Assembly (NCBI GenBank): GCA_964465145.1
Contig: CAYXJR010000017.1
Location: 1 to 54,780 of the forward strand
Direction: 5' to 3'
DNA from: JAUVKA01 sp964465145
GTDB lineage: Bacteria; Bacteroidota; Bacteroidia; Bacteroidales; UBA12481
Length of the DNA stretch: 54,780 bases
This document shows, piece by piece, positions 9,153 through 17,606 of the stretch. Numbering within the stretch: position 1 is the stretch's first letter; every line of letters begins with the position of its first letter. A program made the translations under genes and the position numbers. The notes under the pieces were generated by a model. That model was not told the DNA's origin and ran no database searches. It worked only from the letters and a program-made list of their open reading frames with translations.

Positions 9153-9682
9153 TTAAAAAATGTATTGTTTGATCCTGAATATGTTTAAATTCGTCCCCCT
9201 TAAAATTTCATCTAATAAGATGAAAGAAGTTTCATTTTCGGAATTATCCATTATTTCTTTCAGCCTTTTCACCTCGACGAAAAAGTACGACTCATTATTT
9301 TCCAGGGAATCAGATAATCTCATGGATACCCACATATTTAGTATGGTTGACCTTCCATGTTAACAAAAAACAGGCTAATTGCGGCGGTGCGAAAAACAAC
9401 ACTTCCCTCAGTAATATAGAGGGTTAATAGGATAACCAATGCTATAGGTGAAATTATAGCTTTCTGATTTTGTACTATATCATTATTTGACAAATGAGAT
9501 TGTAATAGTATAGCCAATTTTGATTTGCCGATATAAGTTGCTGTTCTGTTTATATTTTGAAAGAGAGAATCTTTTCCAAAAAAATTGTATTTCTCATTTA
9601 ATTTTTGATAAACGACAGAGTGTTTTAACCCGAGAGCCTGGTATTTTTCCAATATATTTTTCATCGGTTTTTTTCGAATCAA
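9153..9682 (-). pseudogene. MutS-like ATPase remnant (internal deletion, frameshift, truncation)
   Basis: Two frames belong to one decayed gene. The first (9682-9338) holds FGKDSLFQNINRTATYIGKSKLA, the lever-domain motif of the roughly 600-residue MutS-like proteins of Bacteroidota. It then jumps to a degenerate ATPase start (GSVVFRTAAIS) in which the Walker A GKST is lost. After a stop at 9338, the other frame (9335-9153) continues with SMRLSDSLENNESYFF and the Walker B/signature block FILLDEILRGTN, then ends early. At least half the protein is missing. Such proteins lack the mismatch-recognition domain, so the parent was probably not MutS itself. It starts 2 bp after the DUF6427 stop, so it is an operon tail that has decayed in place. 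Confidence 0.78.
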
Positions 9683-9684
9683 TC

Positions 9685-10671
9685 TTAAAGCAGGATGTTT
9701 AGCTGAAAAACAATCATGAATCCGAAGAGAATAACAAAAAGCAAGTCCGATATCCAGGGACTTTTTGAGTTAAATGCAGCCACCGATAAAAGGAAAGACA
9801 CGGGAACAAGCGCCACCCATAATATTTCTATGGATACCCTTTCAAAAATCAGTAGTATTAATGGACACATCCATATCAGCTGGCTTATTAATGTCAACAC
9901 TCTTCGACCGACATCCTTTTTCACCCTGTATAAATTGATGTAAAAGATGAGTACAATGGGTAAAAGGCCCAGGTATATATACCACAAAAGCTTGTTCCCG
10001 GGCATTTCAGGAGGCCAGGTACTTCTCAATTCAGTCCACTGCACAAGGTTTAACCATTGAAAACGCAGGCTGCCATTTAAATATGCAAATGCTGCCCAAA
10101 TCCAGACCGGGGTTAAGAGCCCGGCTAACAGAAGAAAAAAATCTTTCCAGTTCGTATATTTTACAAAACGAGCTCCCAGAATATAGAGAGGGAAGACCGC
10201 GAGGAATGGTGGATATACGATGACCGACAGGCCCCAGAAAAAGCCTGCATTGAATAGGTACGCCTGTGTTTGAGAATGATGATATATCAAAAAAAGAAAT
10301 ATCAGGGATATCAATAGAAACACCCCGCCGAGCATCCCGGGATGGAAACTATGGAAACCCAAAGGAAGGAGGACCAGCAGACTAAAAAGATAGGAAATAT
10401 AAACTGTTCTTTTTCCAATCAGCTCGAAACGGATATTTAACCAATAGAGGCTGTAGGCCATTACCAGATTCAAAAGCCATCCCAGAATAAGGAACAGCCA
10501 TGGCCTATGATCTATTCCTTCCTGCCAGCCGTGGTATATCCATCCCTGCGCATTGTGAATGACCGGCCGTGGTATTTCATCAATAAATAAAAAAACCAGG
10601 TATGGCAGAAAAGCCAGAATCGGGAGGAGTATTTGCAGAGAAAGGCTATGTGTGCGCAGAGATTGGAACAT
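9685..10671 (-). CDS. DUF6427-like multi-spanning membrane protein
   Basis: 328 residues with about nine to ten hydrophobic segments and the conserved loop PRPVIHNAQGWIYHG near the N-terminus. Its length, topology and position next to purD fit the DUF6427 family of Bacteroidota. No enzymatic motif is recognisable and its function is unknown. It starts 8 bp after the purD stop, so the two are probably co-transcribed. It sits in the inner membrane. Confidence 0.75.
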   Translation of the reverse strand: MFQSLRTHSLSLQILLPILAFLPYLVFLFIDEIPRPVIHNAQGWIYHGWQEGIDHRPWLFLILGWLLNLVMAYSLYWLNIRFELIGKRTVYISYLFSLLVLLPLGFHSFHPGMLGGVFLLISLIFLFLIYHHSQTQAYLFNAGFFWGLSVIVYPPFLAVFPLYILGARFVKYTNWKDFFLLLAGLLTPVWIWAAFAYLNGSLRFQWLNLVQWTELRSTWPPEMPGNKLLWYIYLGLLPIVLIFYINLYRVKKDVGRRVLTLISQLIWMCPLILLIFERVSIEILWVALVPVSFLLSVAAFNSKSPWISDLLFVILFGFMIVFQLNILL

Positions 10672-10679
10672 GGCAATGC

Positions 10680-11948
10680 CTATAGATCAAAACCAATATC
10701 CTGCCTGTAATACATCCCATCAAAATCAACAAGCCTGGCTGATTGATACGACAGGTCTAGTGCATCCCTCCAGTTTTCATGGAGGGAGGTAAGAGCTATG
10801 ACGCGTCCGCCATTGGTAAGCACATTTCCTTCTCCTATCCGGGATCCGGCGTGGAACAGGATAGATCCCTTCACCTTGTCGAGGCCCGAAATAATTTTCC
10901 CTTTTTCATAAGTTCCCGGGTATCCTCCTGAAACCAGCATGATAGTGGTGGCTGTTTCTTTTGCAAATATTACAGGTTTCTTTCCAAACTCTTCAGTTCC
11001 CATCAGCTGGAATAACTCCAGAATATCCGAATGAATTCTCGGGATAACCACCTCTGATTCCGGATCTCCCATCCTCACATTGTATTCGATAACGAAAGGA
11101 TCGCCCTGCACATTAATAAGTCCGAAGAAAATGAATCCATTGTAATCAATCTGGTCTTTCTGCAGGCCCTTGATAGTGGGTTCAATTATTCTGGTTACCA
11201 CTTTATCCATAAATTCGAAGTTGGCGAAAGGAACGGGAGAAACAGCACCCATGCCACCGGTATTAAGGCCGGTATCTCCTTCACCTATGCGTTTGTAATC
11301 CTTTGCTTCCGGGAGCAAGTGGTAGTTTGTCCCATCTGTTAAAACAAAAACCGACAATTCTATTCCCGAAAGGAATTCTTCTATAATTACTTTTTCACTG
11401 GCCTCTCCGAATTTACCATTCAGCATGGATTCCAGTTCATCTTCGGCATCTTTGAGGTCATCCAGGATCAGAACTCCCTTTCCGGCAGCCAGGCCATCTG
11501 CCTTGAGAACGTAGGGCGCGGTGAGGCTGGAAAGGAAAACCTTTCCTTCCACTATGGTATCTGCTGTAAAACTGGCATATTGAGCAGTTGGTATAAGATG
11601 CCTCTGCATGAATTCTTTGGCAAATTCCTTGCTCCCTTCCAACCGGGCCCCCTGTTTTGACGGTCCTACAACTACAAGTTTATCCAGATCGGGCTGCATT
11701 CTCATGAAATCTGAGATGCCTTTTACCAGGGGATCTTCAGGGCCCACCACCAATACACCGATATTCTCTTTTCTAATAAAAATGGCAACGGCCTCAAAAT
11801 CATCAGGTTTCAATTGGACGTTTTCCCCAACCATGGCAGTTCCTGCATTTCCAGGAGCGATAAACAATTTATCTAGCAAAGGACTTTGTGCAATTTTCCA
11901 GGCCAGCGCATGTTCCCGGCCACCTGACCCCAACACTAAAACATTCAT
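10680..11948 (-). CDS. purD: Phosphoribosylamine-glycine ligase
   Basis: 422 residues, the usual length for PurD. The N-terminus is MNVLVLGSGGREHALAWK. The ATP-grasp features include YVLKADGLAAGKGV, GEGDTGLNTGGMGAVSP and YNVRMGDPE. The enzyme joins phosphoribosylamine and glycine with ATP in the second step of de novo purine synthesis, in the cytosol. No other pur gene is nearby. It lies between a polysaccharide deacetylase (15 bp) and the DUF6427 gene (8 bp) on the same strand. Confidence 0.97.
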   Translation of the reverse strand: MNVLVLGSGGREHALAWKIAQSPLLDKLFIAPGNAGTAMVGENVQLKPDDFEAVAIFIRKENIGVLVVGPEDPLVKGISDFMRMQPDLDKLVVVGPSKQGARLEGSKEFAKEFMQRHLIPTAQYASFTADTIVEGKVFLSSLTAPYVLKADGLAAGKGVLILDDLKDAEDELESMLNGKFGEASEKVIIEEFLSGIELSVFVLTDGTNYHLLPEAKDYKRIGEGDTGLNTGGMGAVSPVPFANFEFMDKVVTRIIEPTIKGLQKDQIDYNGFIFFGLINVQGDPFVIEYNVRMGDPESEVVIPRIHSDILELFQLMGTEEFGKKPVIFAKETATTIMLVSGGYPGTYEKGKIISGLDKVKGSILFHAGSRIGEGNVLTNGGRVIALTSLHENWRDALDLSYQSARLVDFDGMYYRQDIGFDL

Positions 11949-11963
11949 TTTATCCAGTTTTTT

Positions 11964-12611
11964 TTACTGCGGTAAAGGTACAAATTCATACCCCCTTTTG
12001 GAATAATAATCAAGTAATCGGGGGAGGGCATATTTCAGATTTTTATCGGCTTTCGGATTATCATGGAACACAATAATGGATCCGGGGCTTGCATTAGCGA
12101 TCACATTCCTTACTACCTGTCCGGGTTGGGTATTCCTGTCGTAGTCCATACTGAGCACATCCCAGAGCACAATTTCGAATCGTTTTCTGAGAATGCGTTG
12201 TGCCACATACCTGATTCTTCCATAGGGAGGCCTGAAAAGTTTCGAATTAATGTATTGTTTGGCTTTTAATACATCCAGGACGTATCTGCGAATACCTGTC
12301 CGGAATCCGTTAAGATGAGAATAAGTATGGTTGCCCACCTGATGGCCTTTATTAAGGATCAGATTAAATAATTCAGGATTTTTTCTGACATTATCCCCCA
12401 CGCAGAAAAAAGTGGCTTTGGCATCGAATTGATCCAGAATATCCAGCACCCATGGTGTCAATCCGGGCACTGGTCCGTCATCAAAAGTCAGAAACAGCTG
12501 CTTGTTTTGAACATCAACTTTCCAGATCGTATTTTTTGAGAAAAGCCTGGCCAATTTTGGTGGCTTAACGATCATGGAATTATGAAATTTCTTTGTAGCA
12601 AGCTGCTTCAT
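11964..12611 (-). CDS. Polysaccharide deacetylase (NodB fold, CE4)
   Basis: 215 residues with a complete NodB core: LFLTFDDGPVPG (catalytic and metal Asp), HQVGNHTYSH (metal His pair), RPPYGR, and VLWDVLSMDYD, with HDN near the C-terminus. It probably removes acetyl groups from N-acetylglucosamine in the cell wall or an exopolysaccharide. No signal peptide is clear, although the region after the second Met (residue 13) is basic. The start codon overlaps the DUF2723 stop by one base (TAATG). Confidence 0.9.
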   Translation of the reverse strand: MKQLATKKFHNSMIVKPPKLARLFSKNTIWKVDVQNKQLFLTFDDGPVPGLTPWVLDILDQFDAKATFFCVGDNVRKNPELFNLILNKGHQVGNHTYSHLNGFRTGIRRYVLDVLKAKQYINSKLFRPPYGRIRYVAQRILRKRFEIVLWDVLSMDYDRNTQPGQVVRNVIANASPGSIIVFHDNPKADKNLKYALPRLLDYYSKRGYEFVPLPQ

Positions 12612-15600
12612 TATTCCTGGATAGTAGCCAATTCCTTTATGCTGGTTTCAATTTTCTCAGACAAGTCATTTTGGTTATACATCCCGGTAATCCGCAATAA
12701 CTCCTGGACAACAGAAATTGTCCGATTGGTTTCGTCACCTAATACCTTCCCATAGCGTTTTTGCACAGACAAAAAGTACTCCAGCTCCTGATACACCTGG
12801 TCGAAATATTCCTGGATAAGATAATTTCCTTTATCTATTGCCTCATTTTTGTAATAGGTTTCCGCAATGCTGGCAATAAAGATATCGTAGGGGAACTGTT
12901 CTTTAGGCATAATCTCAATAATACGATCCAGTACCGCCAGGGATCTTTCATGGTCTCCCTCAGCAAGAAGCTGGTCGGCCAATTGAACAAAATTGTATCG
13001 GACGCGAAGGATGGCAGATGTTCGCCAGGTGTAATAATCCACAAAAACATCCGGCTTTTCCATATTTCCCCAATGGAATTTATTCATGAGATTATCATAA
13101 AGTATGTTGGTATTGATACTGGCTGTTAAACCAGATTCCCTTGGATTCCTGATTGGTACAAAGCGGTAAGCAAACCCTTCCAATCTGAAATATTCCTGAA
13201 GGCCCATGATGTTTTCATGTGCAATCGAGGTGAAGTAAATTGGTCTTGCCCAATTGTTGTAAGCGATCAGATCCAGGATCATGAGGTCGTTTTTGAAGAT
13301 AGTATTGCGCTTGAGGATCCATTCAATGGAGGGGACTATCAGATTTGCATCCTCTGGAGGAACGGTGCCGTTGCGCAGCACAAGTGCTGAGTCCACTGGT
13401 ATTCGGAAATGGCGTCCCGGTACAATATCCAGGACCATGCCATCCTGGTATTTTTGTCTTGTTTCCTCTCTGTCGCTGGCCACATAATTGATGATAGTTC
13501 TCAGATCAAGAGTATCAGTTGTTCTGTCATAAACAGGCATGTAATCTCTGGTCCCCTGTCGGTATTGTAAATACTCCAGGGTAAATGGTACTGGATCTGA
13601 ATCATAAGCCTGTCGTTTCATCTGATCGATGTACCAGTCGGTATTGAGATATGGCAGGCAAACAACACGGACATCTGTCCTGTATCCCTCCACTTCCTGG
13701 GCATACCATAGGGGGAAGGTATCGTTGTCGCCATTGGTAAAAAGGATTGCATTTGGGGCACATGAATTCAGATAATTATGGGCAAAATCCCGTGCTATGT
13801 ATCGGTTCGACCTGTCGTGGTCGTCCCAGTTTTGAAATGCCATCAGGGTAGGGACTATCAAGCCGAGAATGATCACAGGGATAGCAATTAATGAAGCTTT
13901 TTTCGAATTGGCCTTTAACAATTTGGCAGATCCGAGGAATAAGCCTATCACCCCAAGCCCCACCCATATCGAGAAAGCATAGAAGGAGCCAACGTAGGCA
14001 TAGTCGCGTTCGCGCGGTTGATCGGGGAACTGGTTAAGGTACACCACGATGGCAATACCCGTGTAAACGAAGAGGAGAAAAATCACCCAGAAATCAGTCT
14101 GTTTTTTGCGATATTGGTATATAGCTCCAAACAGACCCAGTAGTAGCGGCAGGAAAAAATAGGTATTTCTGGATTTATGGTTTTTCGCTGCATCCGTTAT
14201 CTGATCGAGAGGGCCCAGGCGTGCTTCATCCATGAAATTTATTCCACTTATCCAGTTCCCGTTAATAGTGCCTCCCTGGCTTTGCATATCATTTTGCCGT
14301 CCAACGAAATTCCACATGAAATAGCGGAAATACATATGCCCCAGCTGGTAGGAAAAGAAAAAGCGCAGGTTCTCTGAAAACTTGGGTCTTTGAAGAGTTA
14401 TGGGCTGACCATCCCGGGATGTTGTTTGAACCGTGGTTCCCTCGATTTGAGCCCATTCCTGGTATGACTGGGGATGCTGTGAGTTATTTGACCACATCCT
14501 TGGAAAGATAGTGAGGAAGCGTTTGTCGTAGATTATTTTATTATCGTAATCTGTTGCCTCATATTTTCCATCAACCATACTGTATACTGGTTTTGACCGA
14601 ATCTGGTCGATCAGGGGAGCGTTGTAATATTGCCCGTACAGAAGAGGCCGGTCGCCATACTGCTCCCTGTCGAGATAACGCTTCAGGTTGAACACCATAT
14701 CAGGATTGTTTTGCTCCATGGGGGTATTAGCATTGGAACGAATAAGGATCATTCCGTAGGTGGAATAGCCGATAATGATAAAGGTACCGGCCAGTATAAC
14801 AGTATTCCAAAGCAGAGATCCTCTTTTTTTTGTTTCAATAAGGCCCCAGGTGATCAGCCCTGCCAGTAGGATAAAGAAGATCATCATCCCGAAATGGTAT
14901 GGCAGACCAACCAGGTTAATAAAGAAAAGCTCGAACCATGTTGCCAGCAGAACTACTCCGGGTAATATCACATACATGACAGCGCCCAGAATCAGAATAG
15001 AAAGCAGGAAAGCTGTCAGTACCCCTTTTTTTGTTACCGGGAATTTTTTGAAATAGTAAATAAATACGATGGCAGGAATAGCCACCAGGTTCAGCAGGTG
15101 TACACCGATGGACAAACCCATTAAGAATGCGATGAATATTATCCATCTCAGGGAGGAGGGGTCATCTGCCTGGGATTCCCATTTCAGGATAGCCCAGAAA
15201 ACCAGGGCTGTAAACAGTGAACTCATTGCATAAACCTCGCCTTCCACGGCCGAGAACCAGAAAGAATCGGAAAAAGTATAGACTAAAGCGCCAACAGTTC
15301 CTGCTCCCAAGACAGCTAATCCTTCGGCCAGACTGATCTCTGCAGCTTTTTTTACCATTTTCAGGGCCAGGTGGGTCACTGACCAAAACAGGAAGAGGAT
15401 AGTAAATGCACTCGAAAGAGCGGAGACGATATTGACCGAGAGGGCCACCTTTGAAGGATCGCCGGCAAAAATGGTGAAGATCCTGGCTACCAAAGCAAAT
15501 AAAGGAGCACCAGGAGGATGCCCAACCTCCAGTTTGTAAGCCGAGGAGATGAATTCCCCGCAATCCCACCAGGAAACGGTAGGCTCTACTGTAAGGAGGT

Positions 15601-15673
15601 ATGTGATGGCTGCCACCAGGAAGACTGCCCAGCCGGTTATGAGGTTCCATTTTCGGAAAGTGTGTTCGGCCAT
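12611..15673 (-). CDS. DUF2723 (TMEM260-like) membrane protein
   Basis: About 1020 residues. The N-terminal two-thirds contain many membrane helices and the hallmark WWDCGEFISSAYKLEVGHPPGAP just after the first helix, resembling GT-C glycosyltransferases. The rest is soluble, with NGDNDTFPLWYAQEVEGYRTDV and a helical repeat-like tail. The human relative TMEM260 is a protein O-mannosyltransferase, so sugar transfer is plausible but not shown for bacterial members. The start at 15673 (MAEHTFRK) is chosen because an in-frame extension to 16003 would run antisense through a tRNA gene and a repeat. It heads the run leading to purD. Confidence 0.9.
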   Translation of the reverse strand: MAEHTFRKWNLITGWAVFLVAAITYLLTVEPTVSWWDCGEFISSAYKLEVGHPPGAPLFALVARIFTIFAGDPSKVALSVNIVSALSSAFTILFLFWSVTHLALKMVKKAAEISLAEGLAVLGAGTVGALVYTFSDSFWFSAVEGEVYAMSSLFTALVFWAILKWESQADDPSSLRWIIFIAFLMGLSIGVHLLNLVAIPAIVFIYYFKKFPVTKKGVLTAFLLSILILGAVMYVILPGVVLLATWFELFFINLVGLPYHFGMMIFFILLAGLITWGLIETKKRGSLLWNTVILAGTFIIIGYSTYGMILIRSNANTPMEQNNPDMVFNLKRYLDREQYGDRPLLYGQYYNAPLIDQIRSKPVYSMVDGKYEATDYDNKIIYDKRFLTIFPRMWSNNSQHPQSYQEWAQIEGTTVQTTSRDGQPITLQRPKFSENLRFFFSYQLGHMYFRYFMWNFVGRQNDMQSQGGTINGNWISGINFMDEARLGPLDQITDAAKNHKSRNTYFFLPLLLGLFGAIYQYRKKQTDFWVIFLLFVYTGIAIVVYLNQFPDQPRERDYAYVGSFYAFSIWVGLGVIGLFLGSAKLLKANSKKASLIAIPVIILGLIVPTLMAFQNWDDHDRSNRYIARDFAHNYLNSCAPNAILFTNGDNDTFPLWYAQEVEGYRTDVRVVCLPYLNTDWYIDQMKRQAYDSDPVPFTLEYLQYRQGTRDYMPVYDRTTDTLDLRTIINYVASDREETRQKYQDGMVLDIVPGRHFRIPVDSALVLRNGTVPPEDANLIVPSIEWILKRNTIFKNDLMILDLIAYNNWARPIYFTSIAHENIMGLQEYFRLEGFAYRFVPIRNPRESGLTASINTNILYDNLMNKFHWGNMEKPDVFVDYYTWRTSAILRVRYNFVQLADQLLAEGDHERSLAVLDRIIEIMPKEQFPYDIFIASIAETYYKNEAIDKGNYLIQEYFDQVYQELEYFLSVQKRYGKVLGDETNRTISVVQELLRITGMYNQNDLSEKIETSIKELATIQE

Positions 15674-15719
15674 TATTTCGAGGATTAGGCAACGAAGATA
15701 GCAAAAGCCTTTTTTATTT

Positions 15720-15772
15720 GCCTCACCCCAAGCCTCTCCTGCGCTCGCAAACTCGCGGTAGAGGGGGGTCAT
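15720..15772. repeat. Intergenic GC-rich element (CCTCACCCC...GAGGGGGG)
   Basis: A C-rich half (CCTCACCCCAAGCCTCTCC) and a G-rich half (GTAGAGGGGGG) flank a short spacer and can form an imperfect hairpin. It lies upstream of the divergent DUF2723 gene and tRNA-Gln, and resembles dispersed intergenic elements of this phylum. Confidence 0.4.
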
Positions 15773-15845
15773 TATCAATCTTAGTCCCCTTTTTACGTCC
15801 CTACGTCCCCATGCTCCTGATTTTTTTTGTAAATAAAAAAAACTA

Positions 15846-15853
15846 TATCTTTG
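15846..15853 (+). promoter_or_regulatory. Bacteroidota -7 promoter element of tRNA-Gln
   Basis: TATCTTTG matches the TAnnTTTG consensus of the major sigma factor exactly and lies 9 bp before the tRNA. A T-rich TTTG (15826-15829) upstream can serve as the -33 element, though the 16-bp gap is shorter than usual. Confidence 0.65.
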
Positions 15854-15862
15854 CCATCCGAT

Positions 15863-15935
15863 TGTCCGATGGTGTAATTGGCAACACATCTGATTTTGGT
15901 TCAGAAGAGTCCAGGTTCGAGCCCTGGTCGGACAA
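15863..15935 (+). tRNA. tRNA-Gln (anticodon TTG)
   Basis: A complete 73-nt cloverleaf without encoded CCA. The acceptor TGTCCGA pairs fully with TCGGACA (15928-15934). The anticodon stem TCTGA/TCAGA encloses the loop TTTTGGT, giving anticodon TTG (Gln). The T-arm is CCAGG-TTCGAGC-CCTGG, and the D-loop has GTGTAATTGGCAACAC. Confidence 0.96.
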
Positions 15936-15950
15936 CAGCATCCACCCCAA

Positions 15951-15980
15951 CCCCTCCTTAAAACAAGGAGGGGCTTTTTT
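15951..15980 (+). terminator. Intrinsic terminator after tRNA-Gln
   Basis: A perfect 9-bp stem CCCCTCCTT/AAGGAGGGG with a 5-nt loop is followed by CTTTTTTG. It is part of a longer unit (15938-15985, from GCATCCACCCC to GTTGCC) that occurs again at 22111-22160, so it is also a dispersed repeat. Confidence 0.82.
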
Positions 15981-16083
15981 GTTGCCAGATTGTTGCCAGA
16001 CATTGATAATTAATGCTTATCTTTTTAAAAGGAACCTTCCATCTTTTCCTGGGACAGATAAGGTTCGATTTGAAAAACCCAGC

Positions 16084-17094
16084 TTGAAACGGAGATTATA
16101 TATATTAGATTTTTCCCAATACACATGGATACAAAGTATCTCGGTACTATATGTATTAGTTTTATTTCTTTTCTCATGTGAGAATAGTTTTGATCTTACA
16201 ATCAAATCAAAATCAACATCTTTTGTATATTGTATAATAAATACCACAGATACAGTTCATTACATCCGAATAAACAAATCCTTTATTTCTGATGATAATG
16301 CTTATGCCTATTTAGACATTGCTGATTCCATGAATTTTAAGAACCTTACAATTAAGGTAGAATTATTTGACAGTTTAAGGGGAAATGTTGTCCTATATCC
16401 TGAAAAAACAACAGATATTCCTAAGGACACAGGTACTTTTTATTCTGAGCCTAACCTCTTGTATTTTTTCATATTCGATTTAAACCCATTCACAGATTGT
16501 GAGTTAACAATAATTAATACGGACTATTCGGACACGATTTACTCCTATACTAAACTTTCAAAACCAGGGAAATTTTACTTACCGGGGATTTGGACTTCCT
16601 CAGACCAAGTTTGCTTCTATGGTAATGGTTATAGGATGTTTTGGAAGACTGGAACAGGATACTATAATGGAATTTCTATGACCTTTCATTATTCTGATTT
16701 TATTGATGGAACTAAAGTTCCACGATTATTTAACTACTTGTTACAATACAGTTACCTACCTTTAAGTGAAAAAGAATTCTTTTTCACCCTCGATGATTTT
16801 TTATATACGGTCAAATCAAGAGTTTTGGTTAATCCCTCAACCAGTCATAGAGTTTTTGATTCTATTGATTTTCACCTCACATCTGCCGATTATTTTCTTC
16901 AAGAATACTCAAAACTATTTAGCTATAGTCCTTTAGAATCTTCCCTTGTCAATTTCACAAATATCCAGAATGGATGTGGAATCTTCTCATCCAAAGCCAG
17001 AACAAACCTGACAGGGTTTAGATTAGATGTCCAGGCTATGGATTCATTGGTCAGCAGTCAATTAACAAAAAGTCTAAAATTCGTTGATTACTAG
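16084..17094 (+). CDS. Putative lipoprotein, DUF4249-like N-terminus, start uncertain
   Basis: The open frame holds a hydrophobic stretch ending in a lipobox (VLYVLVLFLFSC), then ENSFDLTIKSKSTSFVYCIIN and TVHYIRINKSF. This pattern resembles the opening of DUF4249-type Bacteroidota lipoproteins, which often sit near TonB-dependent transporters. No in-frame ATG exists between the upstream tRNA and the signal peptide. A TTG at 16084 gives a plausible n-region (MKRRLYILDF). The alternative is that the true start has been lost and the gene is 5'-damaged. Several in-frame Met codons lie only after the lipobox. No TonB partner is nearby and its function is unknown. It is AT-rich compared with its neighbours. 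Confidence 0.5.
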   Translation: MKRRLYILDFSQYTWIQSISVLYVLVLFLFSCENSFDLTIKSKSTSFVYCIINTTDTVHYIRINKSFISDDNAYAYLDIADSMNFKNLTIKVELFDSLRGNVVLYPEKTTDIPKDTGTFYSEPNLLYFFIFDLNPFTDCELTIINTDYSDTIYSYTKLSKPGKFYLPGIWTSSDQVCFYGNGYRMFWKTGTGYYNGISMTFHYSDFIDGTKVPRLFNYLLQYSYLPLSEKEFFFTLDDFLYTVKSRVLVNPSTSHRVFDSIDFHLTSADYFLQEYSKLFSYSPLESSLVNFTNIQNGCGIFSSKARTNLTGFRLDVQAMDSLVSSQLTKSLKFVDY

Positions 17095-17137
17095 ATTTGT
17101 AAACACCCCTTAAATTGAACCGGTCAGAATGTAAAAA

Positions 17138-17162
17138 TTAAATAAGCATTTCCCTTATTTAA
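17138..17162 (+). terminator. Hairpin downstream of the lipoprotein gene
   Basis: A perfect 9-bp inverted repeat TTAAATAAG/CTTATTTAA with a 7-nt loop lies 43 bp after the stop and is followed by TTATTTTGG. It is AT-rich and so weak; a terminator role is likely but not certain. Confidence 0.45.
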
Positions 17163-17606
17163 TTATTTTGGCGTTTTCTTAAATAAGGTTGTGATTGAAG
17201 AACACCTTGCTTTAATCGGTAAACTCTGCCAGATTCTACCCCATTTCTGATCATTTTTGATAACAATTGAGATAAACTGGATTAAAACCTATGCGTTGAT
17301 CAGTCCCCGCCGTTTGAGGTTGACCAGTTCCAGATAAGGTTGCTTAACGCAGGTCAAGTCTTCTCTGAAAGCCTCACCGTTGCTGAGGTATGGGTGGTCA
17401 AATAATTCCTGCCGCTGTTGATAAACAGGATCGGCGGAAGGTGGCCAAGCTGGTCCGGCGAGAGCCTGCCCCGGGCTTGACCCGGGGACTGGCTTTTTTG
17501 AGCGGTTTGTCCACCCATGCAAAAGATCGAAAGATATTCACAAGCATTGGCAGGAGGTACCATTCTTGTTTGCGGGTTAGTAATGCTATTTTTAGGTCTT
17601 TAGTTT
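17163..17606. other. Gene-free stretch with a strong GC hairpin and T-tract
   Basis: No convincing gene is visible. At 17463-17498 the core CCCCGGG-CTTGA-CCCGGGG, extended by AGCC/GGCT and followed by TTTTTT, forms a strong terminator-shaped hairpin on the plus strand. On the minus strand an open stretch of about 45 codons (17430-17289, containing HPYLSNGEAFRED) could be a fragment of an unidentified protein. Confidence 0.45.

Noticed and set aside
15674..16003. N-terminal extension of the DUF2723 protein by 110 residues
   Set aside because: It runs antisense through tRNA-Gln and a repeat element, contains no membrane or signal features, and the family starts at the ATG 15673.
15718..16083. 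N-terminal extension of the lipoprotein frame through the tRNA
   Set aside because: It crosses tRNA-Gln and its terminator on the same strand; only the part from the lipobox on looks like protein.
17289..17522. Possible 77-codon minus-strand gene
   Set aside because: Its first half lies over the GC hairpin and T-tract, and no family was recognised; treated as part of a gene-free stretch.
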